Below the pieces are notes generated by a model, which saw nothing but the letters and a program-made list of their open reading frames with translations, was not told the origin of the DNA and did not search any database. This document shows positions 55,405 through 64,000 of a DNA stretch of 64,000 nt, in pieces. The stretch spans positions 1-64,000 of the forward strand of contig NZ_JAOQNX010000017.1 in the NCBI RefSeq assembly GCF_025961575.1. Direction: 5' to 3'. The stretch is from Rhodoblastus acidophilus. GTDB taxonomy: Bacteria > Pseudomonadota > Alphaproteobacteria > Rhizobiales > Beijerinckiaceae. The position numbers and the translations under genes were made by a program. The first letter of the stretch is position 1. The number at the start of each line of letters is the position of its first letter.

Positions 55405-55791
55405 TCAGGGCCTGACGTCGAAACGCAGCGAAAATTCTTTGACAGGCGCCGGCTCCCAGTCGCGCGCCAGCTTCAGGCTGACCACGGCCGCGCCTTCGGC
55501 CTGGGCGCGATAGCGAAAAATCGCCGCGCCCGGCGCGCCAGGCATGGCGGCGGCGGAATAATCCGAACTCTTGCCCAACGCCTGGAGCGCCGGCGCGCCA
55601 TTGGACTGTTCCGTCCAGACATAGCCGGTCGAGGCGGTCTCGCTCAGCCGCAGCTCCACCTGATCGCCGACGCGCAGCTGAAAATTTTTTCCCGCATCGG
55701 CCTCGGTCAGGTTTAAAGCCGCCGCGTGGGCGGGCGCGACCAGCGCGAGCGTCAGCGTCACGGCGGCGAGGGCTTGGACAACACTGGGCAT
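55405..55791 (-). CDS. Chagasin-like (I42) protease inhibitor family protein
   Basis: The 128-residue protein has a signal peptide (about 1-24) and the I42 loops: VELRLSETASTGYVWT (the NPTTG-type loop), GAPGAAIFRYRAQ and a late LARDWEPAP. Such proteins inhibit papain-like cysteine proteases, in the periplasm. AAGGGG lies before ATG 55791. It converges on psiF. Confidence 0.82.
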   Translation of the reverse strand: MPSVVQALAAVTLTLALVAPAHAAALNLTEADAGKNFQLRVGDQVELRLSETASTGYVWTEQSNGAPALQALGKSSDYSAAAMPGAPGAAIFRYRAQAEGAAVVSLKLARDWEPAPVKEFSLRFDVRP

Positions 55792-55932
55792 GGCGGACCC
55801 CTTTGAACGGCGCCGCTTCACAATGCATGACCTCGCGGCCAAGTCCAACGCCTTTGCGCCCGCGCGTTTCGCGTGCTATTGGCCCGCTCAATCCCCCCGG
55901 CCTTGCCCGCCTGCCGCCCGAAAGGAGCCTCC

Positions 55933-57210
<1,278 letters not shown>

Positions 57211-57224
57211 CAAAAAATTAAGCG

Positions 57225-57263
57225 GGGACAGGATCGCATTGCGCGCAATGCGTTCCTGTTCCC
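57225..57263 (+). terminator. Long inverted repeat after glyA
   Basis: GGGACAGGA-T-CGCATTGC then GC then GCAATGCG-T-TCCTGTTCCC forms a stem of about 18 bp with one mismatch, 14 bp after glyA. It is followed by pyrimidines and no U-run, so termination is likely but not classical. Confidence 0.5.
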
Positions 57264-57284
57264 TGCTTCTTCCCGGAGCGCGCC

Positions 57285-57722
57285 ATGTCCACAGAGTCGC
57301 AATTGCGCGAAAAGCTCCGCAAGATCGAGGCGCTGTTCGCCGGCGCGGGGACGCCGGGAGAACGGCTCGCCGCGGAAGCCGCGCTTGAGCGGGTCAGGGC
57401 GCGCCTGGCCGAGTTTGGCCGACAGGATCCGCCGATCGAGATGCAATTCTCGATTCCCGACCAATGGTCGCGCCATCTGTTCGTCGCCCTGGCGCGGCGC
57501 TACGGGCTCAAACCCTACCGGCTGAAGCGACAGCGGCGCACGACGCTGATGATCCGGGTCCCCAAGAATTTCGTCAATCAGGTGTTGTGGCCGGAGTTCA
57601 ACGAACTCAACCGGGCGCTGCAGAGCTATCTGCACGAGGTGACCTTGCGCGTCATCCGCGACGAAATCCATGCCGACGCCAGCGAGGCGCAAGAGGTCGC
57701 CGACGCCCTGCCGGCGAGTTGA
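57285..57722 (+). CDS. DUF2786-like conserved hypothetical protein
   Basis: The 145-residue protein has an N-terminal helical region (REKLRKIEALFAGAGTPGER, then AAEAALERVRARLAE) that resembles DUF2786 and a mixed alpha/beta region around LFVALARRYGLKPYRLKRQ. Function is unknown. It lies between glyA and the convergent sirtuin gene. Confidence 0.6.
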   Translation: MSTESQLREKLRKIEALFAGAGTPGERLAAEAALERVRARLAEFGRQDPPIEMQFSIPDQWSRHLFVALARRYGLKPYRLKRQRRTTLMIRVPKNFVNQVLWPEFNELNRALQSYLHEVTLRVIRDEIHADASEAQEVADALPAS

Positions 57723-57731
57723 CGGTAGCCA

Positions 57732-58535
57732 TCACAGCAGCAACGACAGAGCCGCCGCGCAATCCGCCTCGACTTTCAAGGTCAGCAGCGCGTCGGCCCG
57801 GGTGCGGCCGAGATTGACCGCCGCGCAGGGTTTTCCCAGGCGCGCCGCCTCCTCGACAAACCGAAACCCGGAATAGACCATCAGCGACGAACCGACCACC
57901 AGCACGGCGTCGGCGGCGCGCACGGCGGCATAGGCCGCCTCCACCCGCTCGCGCGGAACGCTTTCGCCGAAAAACACCACATCCGGCTTTTGCACGCCGC
58001 CGCAGGCGGGGCAGGGCGGGACGATGAAGCTGGAAAAATCGGCGTTCAGATCGGCGTCGCCGTCGGGCGCGCCCGCCGCCTCCAGCGCCGCGAAATCCGG
58101 GTTGAGCCGCGCCAGCTCGCCTTGAAATTTCTCGCGAGAGTCCCGGGCGCCGCAGCCCATGCAACGCAAAGCGTCGATCCGCCCATGCAAGTCCAGCACG
58201 TTGGCGCTGCCCGCGGCCTGGTGCAGCCCGTCGACATTCTGCGTCACCAGCAAAGCGATTTTTCCCCGCGCCTCCAGCGCCGCCAGCGCGCGGTGCGAAA
58301 CATTCGGCGCGGCGCCGGCGATTTTGGGCCAGCCGACCATGCTGCGCGCCCAATAGCGCTGCCGCACCGCCTCCGACCCCATGAAAGCCGAAAAATTGAC
58401 CGGCGGATCGCGCTTCCACGCGCCAAAACCGTCGCGATAATCGGGAATGCCCGAGCCCGTGCTGCATCCCGCGCCGGTCAGCACGAACAGGCGGTCGTGC
58501 GCGTCAAAAAAATCCCGCAGCCCTGGAATGATCAT
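57732..58535 (-). CDS. NAD-dependent protein deacetylase, Sir2 family
   Basis: The 267-residue enzyme has [15 protein letters not shown] (NAD binding), TQNVDGLH, a catalytic LHGRID and a four-Cys zinc site (CMGCGA and CPACGG), followed by [12 protein letters not shown]. Sirtuins remove acyl groups from Lys, using NAD. The gene lies antisense between glyA and nrdR. Confidence 0.93.
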   Translation of the reverse strand: MIIPGLRDFFDAHDRLFVLTGAGCSTGSGIPDYRDGFGAWKRDPPVNFSAFMGSEAVRQRYWARSMVGWPKIAGAAPNVSHRALAALEARGKIALLVTQNVDGLHQAAGSANVLDLHGRIDALRCMGCGARDSREKFQGELARLNPDFAALEAAGAPDGDADLNADFSSFIVPPCPACGGVQKPDVVFFGESVPRERVEAAYAAVRAADAVLVVGSSLMVYSGFRFVEEAARLGKPCAAVNLGRTRADALLTLKVEADCAAALSLLL

Positions 58536-58646
58536 ACGCGCACTCTACATGTTGTGGGCGTTCTTGTCCTGTACTCGCAAAAATGCACAATGGCGCCGCT
58601 TTCGAATTGCGCCAGCGATTCGCGTCGAGTTTGTTCGGGAGGTGAA

Positions 58647-59120
58647 ATGCGCTGTCCCTTTTGCGGTGGTCTGGACACGCAGGTCAAGGATTCGCGCCCG
58701 ACCGACGATTCCGGCGCCATCCGCCGCCGCCGCGTCTGCCCCGATTGCGCCGGCCGTTTCACCACTTTTGAACGCGTGCAGCTGCGCGAACTTACGGTGG
58801 TGAAGAAAACCGGGCGCCGCGCCCCGTTCGACCGCGAAAAACTCGCGCGCTCGGTGCAGATCGCGCTGCGCAAGCGTCCCGTGGATTCCGAGCGGGTCGA
58901 TCGCATGATCAATGGCCTCGTGCGGCAGCTGGAAAGTTCGGGCGAAGCGGAAGTCGCCTCCGACACGATCGGCGAACTGGTGATGCAGGGCCTGAAAAAC
59001 CTCGACGAGGTCGCTTATGTGCGCTTCGCCTCGGTCTATCGCAATTTCCGCGAGGCGCGCGATTTCGGGCCATTGCTCGACGAGTTCGCCGAGGACGGCA
59101 AGAAGGCGGAGCAGGGATGA
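58647..59120 (+). CDS. nrdR: Transcriptional repressor NrdR
   Basis: The 157-residue protein has an N-terminal zinc ribbon (CPFC at 3-6, CPDC at 31-34) and an ATP-cone domain (about 49-139: [20 protein letters not shown]). NrdR represses ribonucleotide reductase genes in response to dATP. GGGAGGTGA precedes ATG. Its stop overlaps ribD (ATGA). Confidence 0.96.
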   Translation: MRCPFCGGLDTQVKDSRPTDDSGAIRRRRVCPDCAGRFTTFERVQLRELTVVKKTGRRAPFDREKLARSVQIALRKRPVDSERVDRMINGLVRQLESSGEAEVASDTIGELVMQGLKNLDEVAYVRFASVYRNFREARDFGPLLDEFAEDGKKAEQG

Positions 59121-60220
59121 GCGTTTCGCCGGACGATCTCCGTTTTATGCGCGCAGCCTTGGCGATTGGCGCGCGCGAGCTTGGCGCGACCTCGCCCAAC
59201 CCGGCCGTGGGCGCGCTGGTGGTCAGGGATGGCGTGGTGCTCGGCCGCGGCTGGACCCAAGCCGGCGGTCGGCCGCACGCCGAGCCCATGGCTTTGGCCC
59301 AGGCGGGAGAAGCCGCGCGCGGCGCCACGCTCTATGTCACGCTGGAGCCCTGCGCCCATCACGGCAAGACTCCGCCCTGCGCCGAGGCTGTGATCGCCGC
59401 CGGCATTGCCCGCGTCGTCGGCGGGCTCACCGATCCCGACCCGCGCACGGCGGGGCAGGGGTTTTCGAAACTGCGCGCCGCCGGGATCGAAGTCGAGACC
59501 GAGGTGCTGGCGCGGGAGTGCCGTCGCGCCCATCGCGGCCACATCCTGCGCGTCACCGAACATCGCCCCATGGTGACCCTGAAAATCGCGCACACGCCCG
59601 ACGGTTTCGCCGCCGGCGCCGAGCACGACCGCCGCCTCGCCATCACCGGCCTCGCCGCCAATCTGCGCACCCATGTTTTGCGCGCCCAGCACGATGCGAT
59701 CATGGTCGGGGTCGGCACCATTTTGGGTGACGATCCCTTGATGACCGTGCGCCTGCCGGGCGTGATCAGGCCATTGCTGCGCATCGTCCTCGACGCCCGC
59801 TGCGAGCTGCCGCCGCGCTCGCGTTTCGCCGCCACCGCCGTCGAGGCGCCAACGCTGGTCTTCTGTGGGGCGCAGGCCGATCCGGAGCGCCGCGGCGCGC
59901 TGGAAAAACTCGGGATCGAGACGGTCGAGCGCCCGCTGGTCGACGGCCGGATCGACCTGCGCGCCGCCCTCGAATTTTTGGCTGGGCGCGGCCTGACCCG
60001 GGTGTTTTCCGAGGGGGGCCCACGCGTCGGCGCCAACCTGATCGCGCAGGGCCTGGCCGACGAGGTTCTCCTCTTCACCGGAGAGCGGCCGCTCGGCCGA
60101 CACGGGGTCGAGGCGCTCGACGAAAACGCGCGACACAAGCTCGCGGACCCCGCCTGTTACCAACTTTTGGCCCAGGGCTTGCTGGGCGCCGACAGCTACA
60201 CCCATTATGAGAGAGTCTAA
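59117..60220 (+). CDS. ribD: Bifunctional riboflavin deaminase/reductase
   Basis: The 367-residue protein has a zinc deaminase domain (about 1-145: PHAEPMAL and [13 protein letters not shown] giving the His, Glu and two Cys) and a reductase domain (about 150-360: [12 protein letters not shown], then [11 protein letters not shown]). It makes the pyrimidine intermediate of riboflavin. It overlaps nrdR and runs directly into ribE with no gap. Confidence 0.95.
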   Translation: MSVSPDDLRFMRAALAIGARELGATSPNPAVGALVVRDGVVLGRGWTQAGGRPHAEPMALAQAGEAARGATLYVTLEPCAHHGKTPPCAEAVIAAGIARVVGGLTDPDPRTAGQGFSKLRAAGIEVETEVLARECRRAHRGHILRVTEHRPMVTLKIAHTPDGFAAGAEHDRRLAITGLAANLRTHVLRAQHDAIMVGVGTILGDDPLMTVRLPGVIRPLLRIVLDARCELPPRSRFAATAVEAPTLVFCGAQADPERRGALEKLGIETVERPLVDGRIDLRAALEFLAGRGLTRVFSEGGPRVGANLIAQGLADEVLLFTGERPLGRHGVEALDENARHKLADPACYQLLAQGLLGADSYTHYERV

Positions 60221-60838
60221 ATGTTCACGGGCCTGATCACCGACGTCGGAACGCTTCTGAATGTGGAGGAGCGCGGCGGCCTGAAGCGCCTGAAGCTGGC
60301 GTCGTCCTATCCGGCGGACAGCCTGGTCCTCGGCGCCTCGGTCGCCCATAATGGCGTGTGCATGACCCTGGTCGGCTTCGGCCCGCAGGGCGAGGGCGGC
60401 GAAGGTTCTTGGCACGAGGTCGACGCCGCCGCCGAAACCCTGGCCGTGACCACGGCGGGCGAATGGAAGGTCGGCGACCGCATCAATCTGGAGCGGGCGC
60501 TGCGCATCGGCGACGAGCTCGGCGGCCACATGGTCTCGGGCCACGTCGATGGCGTGGCGACCATTGTCTCGCGAAAAGATTTCGACGGCATGGCCCATTT
60601 CGAGATCGAGGCGCCCAAAACCTTGGCCAAGTTCATCGCGGAAAAAGGCTCGGTCGCGCTCGACGGAACCTCGCTGACGGTGAACAAGGTCTCGGGAACG
60701 GTTTTTACGATCCTGCTGATCCCGCACACGCTGGAAAAGACCAATTTTGGCACGCGCAAGGCGGGCGACCGCATCAATATCGAGGTCGACACCATGGCCC
60801 GTTACGCCGCGCGGCTCGCCGAGGCGGCGGCGGAATAG
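60221..60838 (+). CDS. ribE: Riboflavin synthase
   Basis: The 205-residue protein has two lumazine-binding repeats (MFTGLITDVGTLL near the start, HMVSGHVDGVATI near 106, then LAKFIAEKGSVALDGTSLT). It joins two lumazines to give riboflavin. It starts at the base after the ribD stop. Confidence 0.94.
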   Translation: MFTGLITDVGTLLNVEERGGLKRLKLASSYPADSLVLGASVAHNGVCMTLVGFGPQGEGGEGSWHEVDAAAETLAVTTAGEWKVGDRINLERALRIGDELGGHMVSGHVDGVATIVSRKDFDGMAHFEIEAPKTLAKFIAEKGSVALDGTSLTVNKVSGTVFTILLIPHTLEKTNFGTRKAGDRINIEVDTMARYAARLAEAAAE

Positions 60839-60843
60839 TCGTG

Positions 60844-61458
60844 TTATGGCGACGGGGGCGCGTCCCCCGCGCCGAACGCCAGCGCCATGATGTGCGCGCG
60901 AATATCCTCGGGCCAATCGGCGATGTCTTGCGCCAGTTTTAGCCGATCCCCGGCGAACAGCGCTCGCGTCGCCTCCTCATAGCCGGGCCGGTCCCCGGCG
61001 ATCGCCAGCATGAAACGGTAAGCGGCTTCCTGGGCGGCGCGCCTGCGCTGCCCCGCTTCGCCTTTGCGCCGCGCGTCATCCACCAGTCGCCGCAGCACGG
61101 CGGAGGCGCCGCCCGGTTGCGTAGACAGCCACTCCCATTGCCGCGGCAGCAGCGTCACTTCGCGCGCGACCACGCCCAGTTTCGGCCGCCCCCGGCCTCT
61201 CGCGCCATCCTGCGGCTCCGACTCAGCCGCCTCGGCTTCCTCCTCCGGCGGGGACAAACGCCCGAGAACCTCGGCCTCGGAGCCGCGCAGGTCCAGATCG
61301 ATCACCCGCCCCGTCGCGTCGTCGAAGACCAGGATCGTGTGCGACGACTCCACTTCGCTCGCCGCCTTGACGGCCAGGGCGACCTCGCCCAACGGGCCGG
61401 AAAACAGCCGTTTTTCGCCGGCGAAGGCCGTGCTCGGATTGGTGGAAGATATTGACAT
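60844..61458 (-). CDS. DUF2239 family protein
   Basis: The 204-residue protein matches DUF2239: TILVFDDATGRVIDLDLRGS near 42, GRGRPKLGVVAREVTLLPRQ near 85-105 with WEWLSTQPGGASAVLRRLVD, and MLAIAGDRPGYEEATRALFA later. Function is unknown; the Arg-rich middle and helix suggest nucleic acid contact. It is divergent from a GIY-YIG gene with AT-rich direct repeats between, and lies tail to tail with ribE. Confidence 0.8.
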   Translation of the reverse strand: MSISSTNPSTAFAGEKRLFSGPLGEVALAVKAASEVESSHTILVFDDATGRVIDLDLRGSEAEVLGRLSPPEEEAEAAESEPQDGARGRGRPKLGVVAREVTLLPRQWEWLSTQPGGASAVLRRLVDDARRKGEAGQRRRAAQEAAYRFMLAIAGDRPGYEEATRALFAGDRLKLAQDIADWPEDIRAHIMALAFGAGDAPPSP

Positions 61459-61482
61459 GCTGCGAAGCCCAGGTTGAGGCAA

Positions 61483-61525
61483 AATATTACCCGGATAAAA
61501 ATATTGCGTCAATATCACCCGTATA
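61483..61525. promoter_or_regulatory. AT-rich direct repeats between divergent genes
   Basis: AATATTACCCGGATA (61483-61497) and AATATCACCCGTATA (61511-61525) are direct repeats 28 bp apart in a local AT-rich island. They lie between the DUF2239 and GIY-YIG genes and are good candidates for a shared operator. Confidence 0.6.
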
Positions 61526-61574
61526 ATAATAAGCGTCGGGATGCGGATGGGCCGCAGCGCAACGGAGATTGGCG

Positions 61575-61910
61575 ATGAAGGGAGAGGCGCGCAAAGCGGC
61601 GACGGCGGCCTATAAGGAACGCAAGGTCGCGAGCGGGGTGTTCGCCGTGCGCTGCGCGGCGTCGGGCGAGGTCTGGGTCGGCCAATGGGTCGATCTCGCG
61701 ACGATCCAGAACCGGCTCTGGTTCGCGCTGCGCCGCGACTCCCATCCGAGACGGGATTTGCTCGAGGCCTGGCGCAGCCATGGCGAAGCGCAGTTCTCCT
61801 TCGAGGTGCTGGAGACGCTCGATGAGGACGAGTCGCCCTATATCGGCGCCGCGAAGCTCAAGGAGCGCGCGACGCATTGGCGGGAGACGCTGAAGGCGAA
61901 ACCGATCTGA
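61575..61910 (+). CDS. Divergent GIY-YIG-like family protein
   Basis: The 111-residue protein has a degenerate GIY-YIG start (GVFAVRCAASGEVWVGQ) and the downstream helix SHPRRDLLEAWRSHG plus FEVLETLDEDE. The canonical GIY and YIG tripeptides are not conserved, so nuclease activity is uncertain. This subfamily often sits next to DUF2239. ATG at 61575 has CGGAG upstream. Confidence 0.72.
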   Translation: MKGEARKAATAAYKERKVASGVFAVRCAASGEVWVGQWVDLATIQNRLWFALRRDSHPRRDLLEAWRSHGEAQFSFEVLETLDEDESPYIGAAKLKERATHWRETLKAKPI

Positions 61911-61955
61911 ACTTTTCGCGCATGCCCGGATTTGCGGCCGGGCATGCGATGCGCG

Positions 61956-62657
61956 TCAGCCCTGCGGCAGCCGGCCGCCGGGGGTCAGCTTGTCGACCAG
62001 CGTCGGCAGCGCCTGCGCCAGCAATTGCGACATTTGCTCCGGGCTGATGCCCGCCTGCGCCGCGATTTCGGCGATCTTGCCCTGTCCCAGCACGCTGTTG
62101 ATCTGGTCGGGCGAAATCGGCTGGTTCTGGCCCGTGCCGACCCAGCTGTTGACCTGATCCGCATGGCCGGCGCCGCGGAACTGGTTGAGCAGCATGTCGA
62201 GGCCGCCGGAGACGGCGGTGCCCGCCGCCGCGCCGGCGATCACGCCGCCGAGCGGGCTGTTGGACAGGCTGTTGATGATGCCGCCGACAATACCGCCGCC
62301 GCCGAGGAACCCGCCGCCGCCCTGCTGCGGCGCCGGCTGTTGCCCAGGGTACTGCTGCGAGCCCGGGTATTGCGAGCCCGGATATGGCTGCGCGCCGGGA
62401 TATTGCTGTTGCCCGCCCGGATATTGCGTCGGCTGCTGCCCGCCGCCCAGAGCGTTGCTGATTGCGGAGCCGATATTGTCGAGAAAGCCGCCGCCGCCCT
62501 GCGCGGGAGGAAGCGTGGGATTGGCCGGGTCGACCGGCGCGTCCTTCTTGCCGCCGAACAGGTGGCCGAGCAGCAGCGCGCCCGCCGCGATCATCAGCGG
62601 CTTGACGTAATTGTTGTCCGGAACCGCTTCGTTGACGGCGTCTTCGAGATTGCTCAT
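61956..62657 (-). CDS. YidB-like (DUF937) protein with Gly/Gln/Pro/Tyr linker
   Basis: The 233-residue protein has an N-terminal hydrophobic segment, a repeat-rich central linker of Gln, Tyr, Pro, Gly (about 75-115) and a C-terminal DUF937/YidB-like helical domain (ISPDQINSVLGQGKIAEIA, ISPEQMSQLLAQALP). The role of YidB is not known. It lies inside the rib region on the minus strand. Confidence 0.75.
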   Translation of the reverse strand: MSNLEDAVNEAVPDNNYVKPLMIAAGALLLGHLFGGKKDAPVDPANPTLPPAQGGGGFLDNIGSAISNALGGGQQPTQYPGGQQQYPGAQPYPGSQYPGSQQYPGQQPAPQQGGGGFLGGGGIVGGIINSLSNSPLGGVIAGAAAGTAVSGGLDMLLNQFRGAGHADQVNSWVGTGQNQPISPDQINSVLGQGKIAEIAAQAGISPEQMSQLLAQALPTLVDKLTPGGRLPQG

Positions 62658-62813
62658 CGCATCCTCCGGGAGGGTCAGCCGCCGAGGCGACGGCTCACAT
62701 TATTTTGCCCCGCCCCCGGCGGCGCGCAAGTGACAATCCGCTTTTCTTGAGGGGGCGGCGGGTATCTAATCCTCGAGTTTCGCGTTTAGGTGATTTCTAA
62801 GGGAGGCGTGACC

Positions 62814-63074
62814 ATGGGAATTATCAGCTGGATCGTCCTTGGCCTGATCGCCGGCTTCATCGCCAGCAAGCTGGTCAACCACACGGGTTCGGGCATGTTG
62901 ATGGACATCGTCCTCGGCATCGTCGGCGCGGTGGTCGGCGGCTACATCGCCACGGCGCTGGGCATGGGCGGGGTGAGCGGGTTCAACTTGTACTCCATCA
63001 TCATCGCGGCGCTCGGCGCCGTCGTGGTGCTGCTCGTCTATCAGGCGGTGACCGGCTCGCGCCGGACATACTAG
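62814..63074 (+). CDS. GlsB/YeaQ/YmgE family membrane protein
   Basis: The 86-residue protein is almost wholly hydrophobic with three helices (MGIISWIVLGLIAGFIASKL, IVLGIVGAVVGGYIA, IIIAALGAVVVLLVY), the family layout of transglycosylase-associated stress proteins. GGGAGGC lies before ATG 62814. Confidence 0.85.
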   Translation: MGIISWIVLGLIAGFIASKLVNHTGSGMLMDIVLGIVGAVVGGYIATALGMGGVSGFNLYSIIIAALGAVVVLLVYQAVTGSRRTY

Positions 63075-63143
63075 CCGCGTTAAACGGTTGCGCGCCGGCG
63101 CGGCCCGCTCTATTCACTCGGACCCGAACAAAAGGAAGGTCCG

Positions 63144-63626
63144 ATGGCGGAGCCGAGCCGCGCCCCGGAAACGGCGAAACCCGTTGACGGCGCGCATTTT
63201 CTCATCATTGAAGCCCGTTTCTACGACGCCATCGGCGAATTGCTGCTCGCCGGCGCGACCCAGGCTTTGGAAGCGTCGGACGCGCGCCATACGGTGTTCC
63301 GCGCGCCCGGCGCTCTGGAAATCCCGGCGGCCGCCGCCATCCTGCTCGACGCGGCGGAAAAGTCCGGCGCGCCCTATGCCGGCGTGATCGCGCTCGGCTG
63401 CGTCATTCGCGGCGAGACCTATCATTTCGAGATCGTCGCCGGCGAGAGCGCCCGCGCGCTGATGGACCTTTCGGTCGCCCGCAAAATCCCGCTCGGCAAC
63501 GGCATTTTGACCACGGAAAACGAGGCGCAGGCGTTTGAGCGCGCCGATCCGGCGCGACTGGACAAGGGCGGCGACGCCGCGCGCGCGGCCCTCGCCATGT
63601 ATCGCTTGAAGAGAGAGGCGCGCTAA
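63144..63626 (+). CDS. ribH: 6,7-dimethyl-8-ribityllumazine synthase
   Basis: The 160-residue protein has the RibH core: [35 protein letters not shown] and [21 protein letters not shown]. It makes lumazine, the substrate of ribE. AAGGA lies before ATG. nusB starts 4 bp after its stop. Confidence 0.95.
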   Translation: MAEPSRAPETAKPVDGAHFLIIEARFYDAIGELLLAGATQALEASDARHTVFRAPGALEIPAAAAILLDAAEKSGAPYAGVIALGCVIRGETYHFEIVAGESARALMDLSVARKIPLGNGILTTENEAQAFERADPARLDKGGDAARAALAMYRLKREAR

Positions 63627-63630
63627 GAAA

Positions 63631-64000
63631 ATGGCCGCAGAAAATCGCTCCGCCGCCCGCCTCAACGCCTGCCAGGCCCTCTATCAGATGGAAGTGGCCG
63701 GCAAGGGTTTGAAGGAAATTCTGGCCGAGTTCGAGGTCTACTGGATCGGCGCCGAAGTCGAGGGCGACCAGTACAAGCCGGCGGAAATCGCCTTCTTCCG
63801 CTCGATCGTCTCGGGCGTGCTGGAAAACCAGGTGGCCATCGACCGCGCCGTCGACAAGATTTTGGCCGACGGCTGGCCGCTGCGCCGCATCGAGGCGCTG
63901 TTGCGCGCGATTCTCCGGGCGGGCGCGTTCGAATTGATGAAGCGCGGCGACGTGCCCGCGCGCGTGGCGATCAAGGAATATGTCGATGTCGCCGGCGCCT
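63631..64000 (+). CDS. nusB: Transcription antitermination factor NusB (3' end outside window)
   Basis: The first 123 codons are present (AENRSAARLNACQALYQMEV, then LEGDQYKPAE-like, VDKILADGWPLRRIEALLRA, VPARVAIKEYVDVA). NusB joins NusE in rRNA antitermination. It follows ribH as in most Rhizobiales. The frame is open to the right edge. Confidence 0.93.
   Translation, partial: MAAENRSAARLNACQALYQMEVAGKGLKEILAEFEVYWIGAEVEGDQYKPAEIAFFRSIVSGVLENQVAIDRAVDKILADGWPLRRIEALLRAILRAGAFELMKRGDVPARVAIKEYVDVAGA

Overview
The window is a dense, GC-rich stretch of an alphaproteobacterial chromosome. The gene orders hemB / DUF6163 / ldtR / ldtP, glyA ... nrdR-ribD-ribE ... ribH-nusB and recG / sdhE / mfd, together with a coxMNOP-type oxidase, point to the Hyphomicrobiales (Rhizobiales), plausibly the Beijerinckiaceae/Methylocystaceae side. 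The genus is an inference I cannot confirm. No rRNA, tRNA, CRISPR array or transposase gene was found. A near-perfect ParB-binding parS site at about 20.67 kb suggests the window lies in the origin-proximal part of the chromosome.

Layout. 0-8.5 kb is a glycan-modification island: the C-terminal end of a Ser/Thr-rich octapeptide-repeat protein, a TPR/GT41 O-GlcNAc-transferase-like enzyme, a HAD-type three-domain protein, a GT4-FkbM methyltransferase fusion, a GT2-like enzyme and a radical SAM/SPASM protein. 8.7-10.7 kb is an operon of a DUF2249 protein, a polytopic NnrS-like membrane protein and a hemerythrin, probably for nitric oxide or oxygen handling. Next come an EamA transporter with a 60-residue His-rich tail, a broken membrane-protein remnant, exbB-exbD-tonB, a DUF763 gene, and an NMT1-type ABC importer (15.4-18.2 kb). 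18.7-20.4 kb holds a DUF2778 peptidoglycan enzyme and an IscU/NifU-like scaffold. 20.4-21.2 kb is noncoding, with parS and AT-rich iteron-like repeats. 21.2-24.3 kb is a large LRR-ROC-COR-TIR protein. 24.7-30.7 kb holds ligA, a NUDIX hydrolase, a Kef-type antiporter, and two back-to-back toxin-antitoxin pairs (VapBC-like, ParDE-like). 30.7-37.6 kb is mfd, sdhE, an inserted hsp20 and recG.

37.7-40 kb holds a J-domain-like protein and a cyclopropane-fatty-acid synthase family protein. 40.1-44.4 kb is a five-gene aa3-type terminal oxidase operon with two subunit III proteins. 44.6-48.4 kb holds a radical SAM protein, a small conserved protein, a quinone oxidoreductase, a TauE/SafE exporter and a GNAT acetyltransferase. 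48.5-52.5 kb is hemB, DUF6163, the MarR regulator LdtR and its likely target, the L,D-transpeptidase LdtP. 52.7-57.2 kb holds a PAS protein, a TrpB2-type enzyme, PsiF, a chagasin-like inhibitor and glyA. 57.2-64 kb is the nrdR-ribD-ribE ... ribH-nusB block, interrupted by a DUF2786-like gene and sirtuin, a divergent DUF2239/GIY-YIG pair, and YidB-like and GlsB-like genes.

Functional links. The glycan island looks like a dedicated apparatus acting on a repetitive surface protein. LdtP, the DUF2778 protein and the divergent transport genes serve the envelope. ribD, ribE and ribH are three steps of riboflavin synthesis. mfd, recG and ligA are DNA repair genes in their usual neighbourhood. Short interspersed palindromic repeats sit in many intergenic gaps. 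The strongest candidates for undescribed biology are the octapeptide-repeat/glycosyltransferase island, the LRR-ROCO-TIR protein beside parS, and the DUF2239/GIY-YIG pair inside the rib operon.
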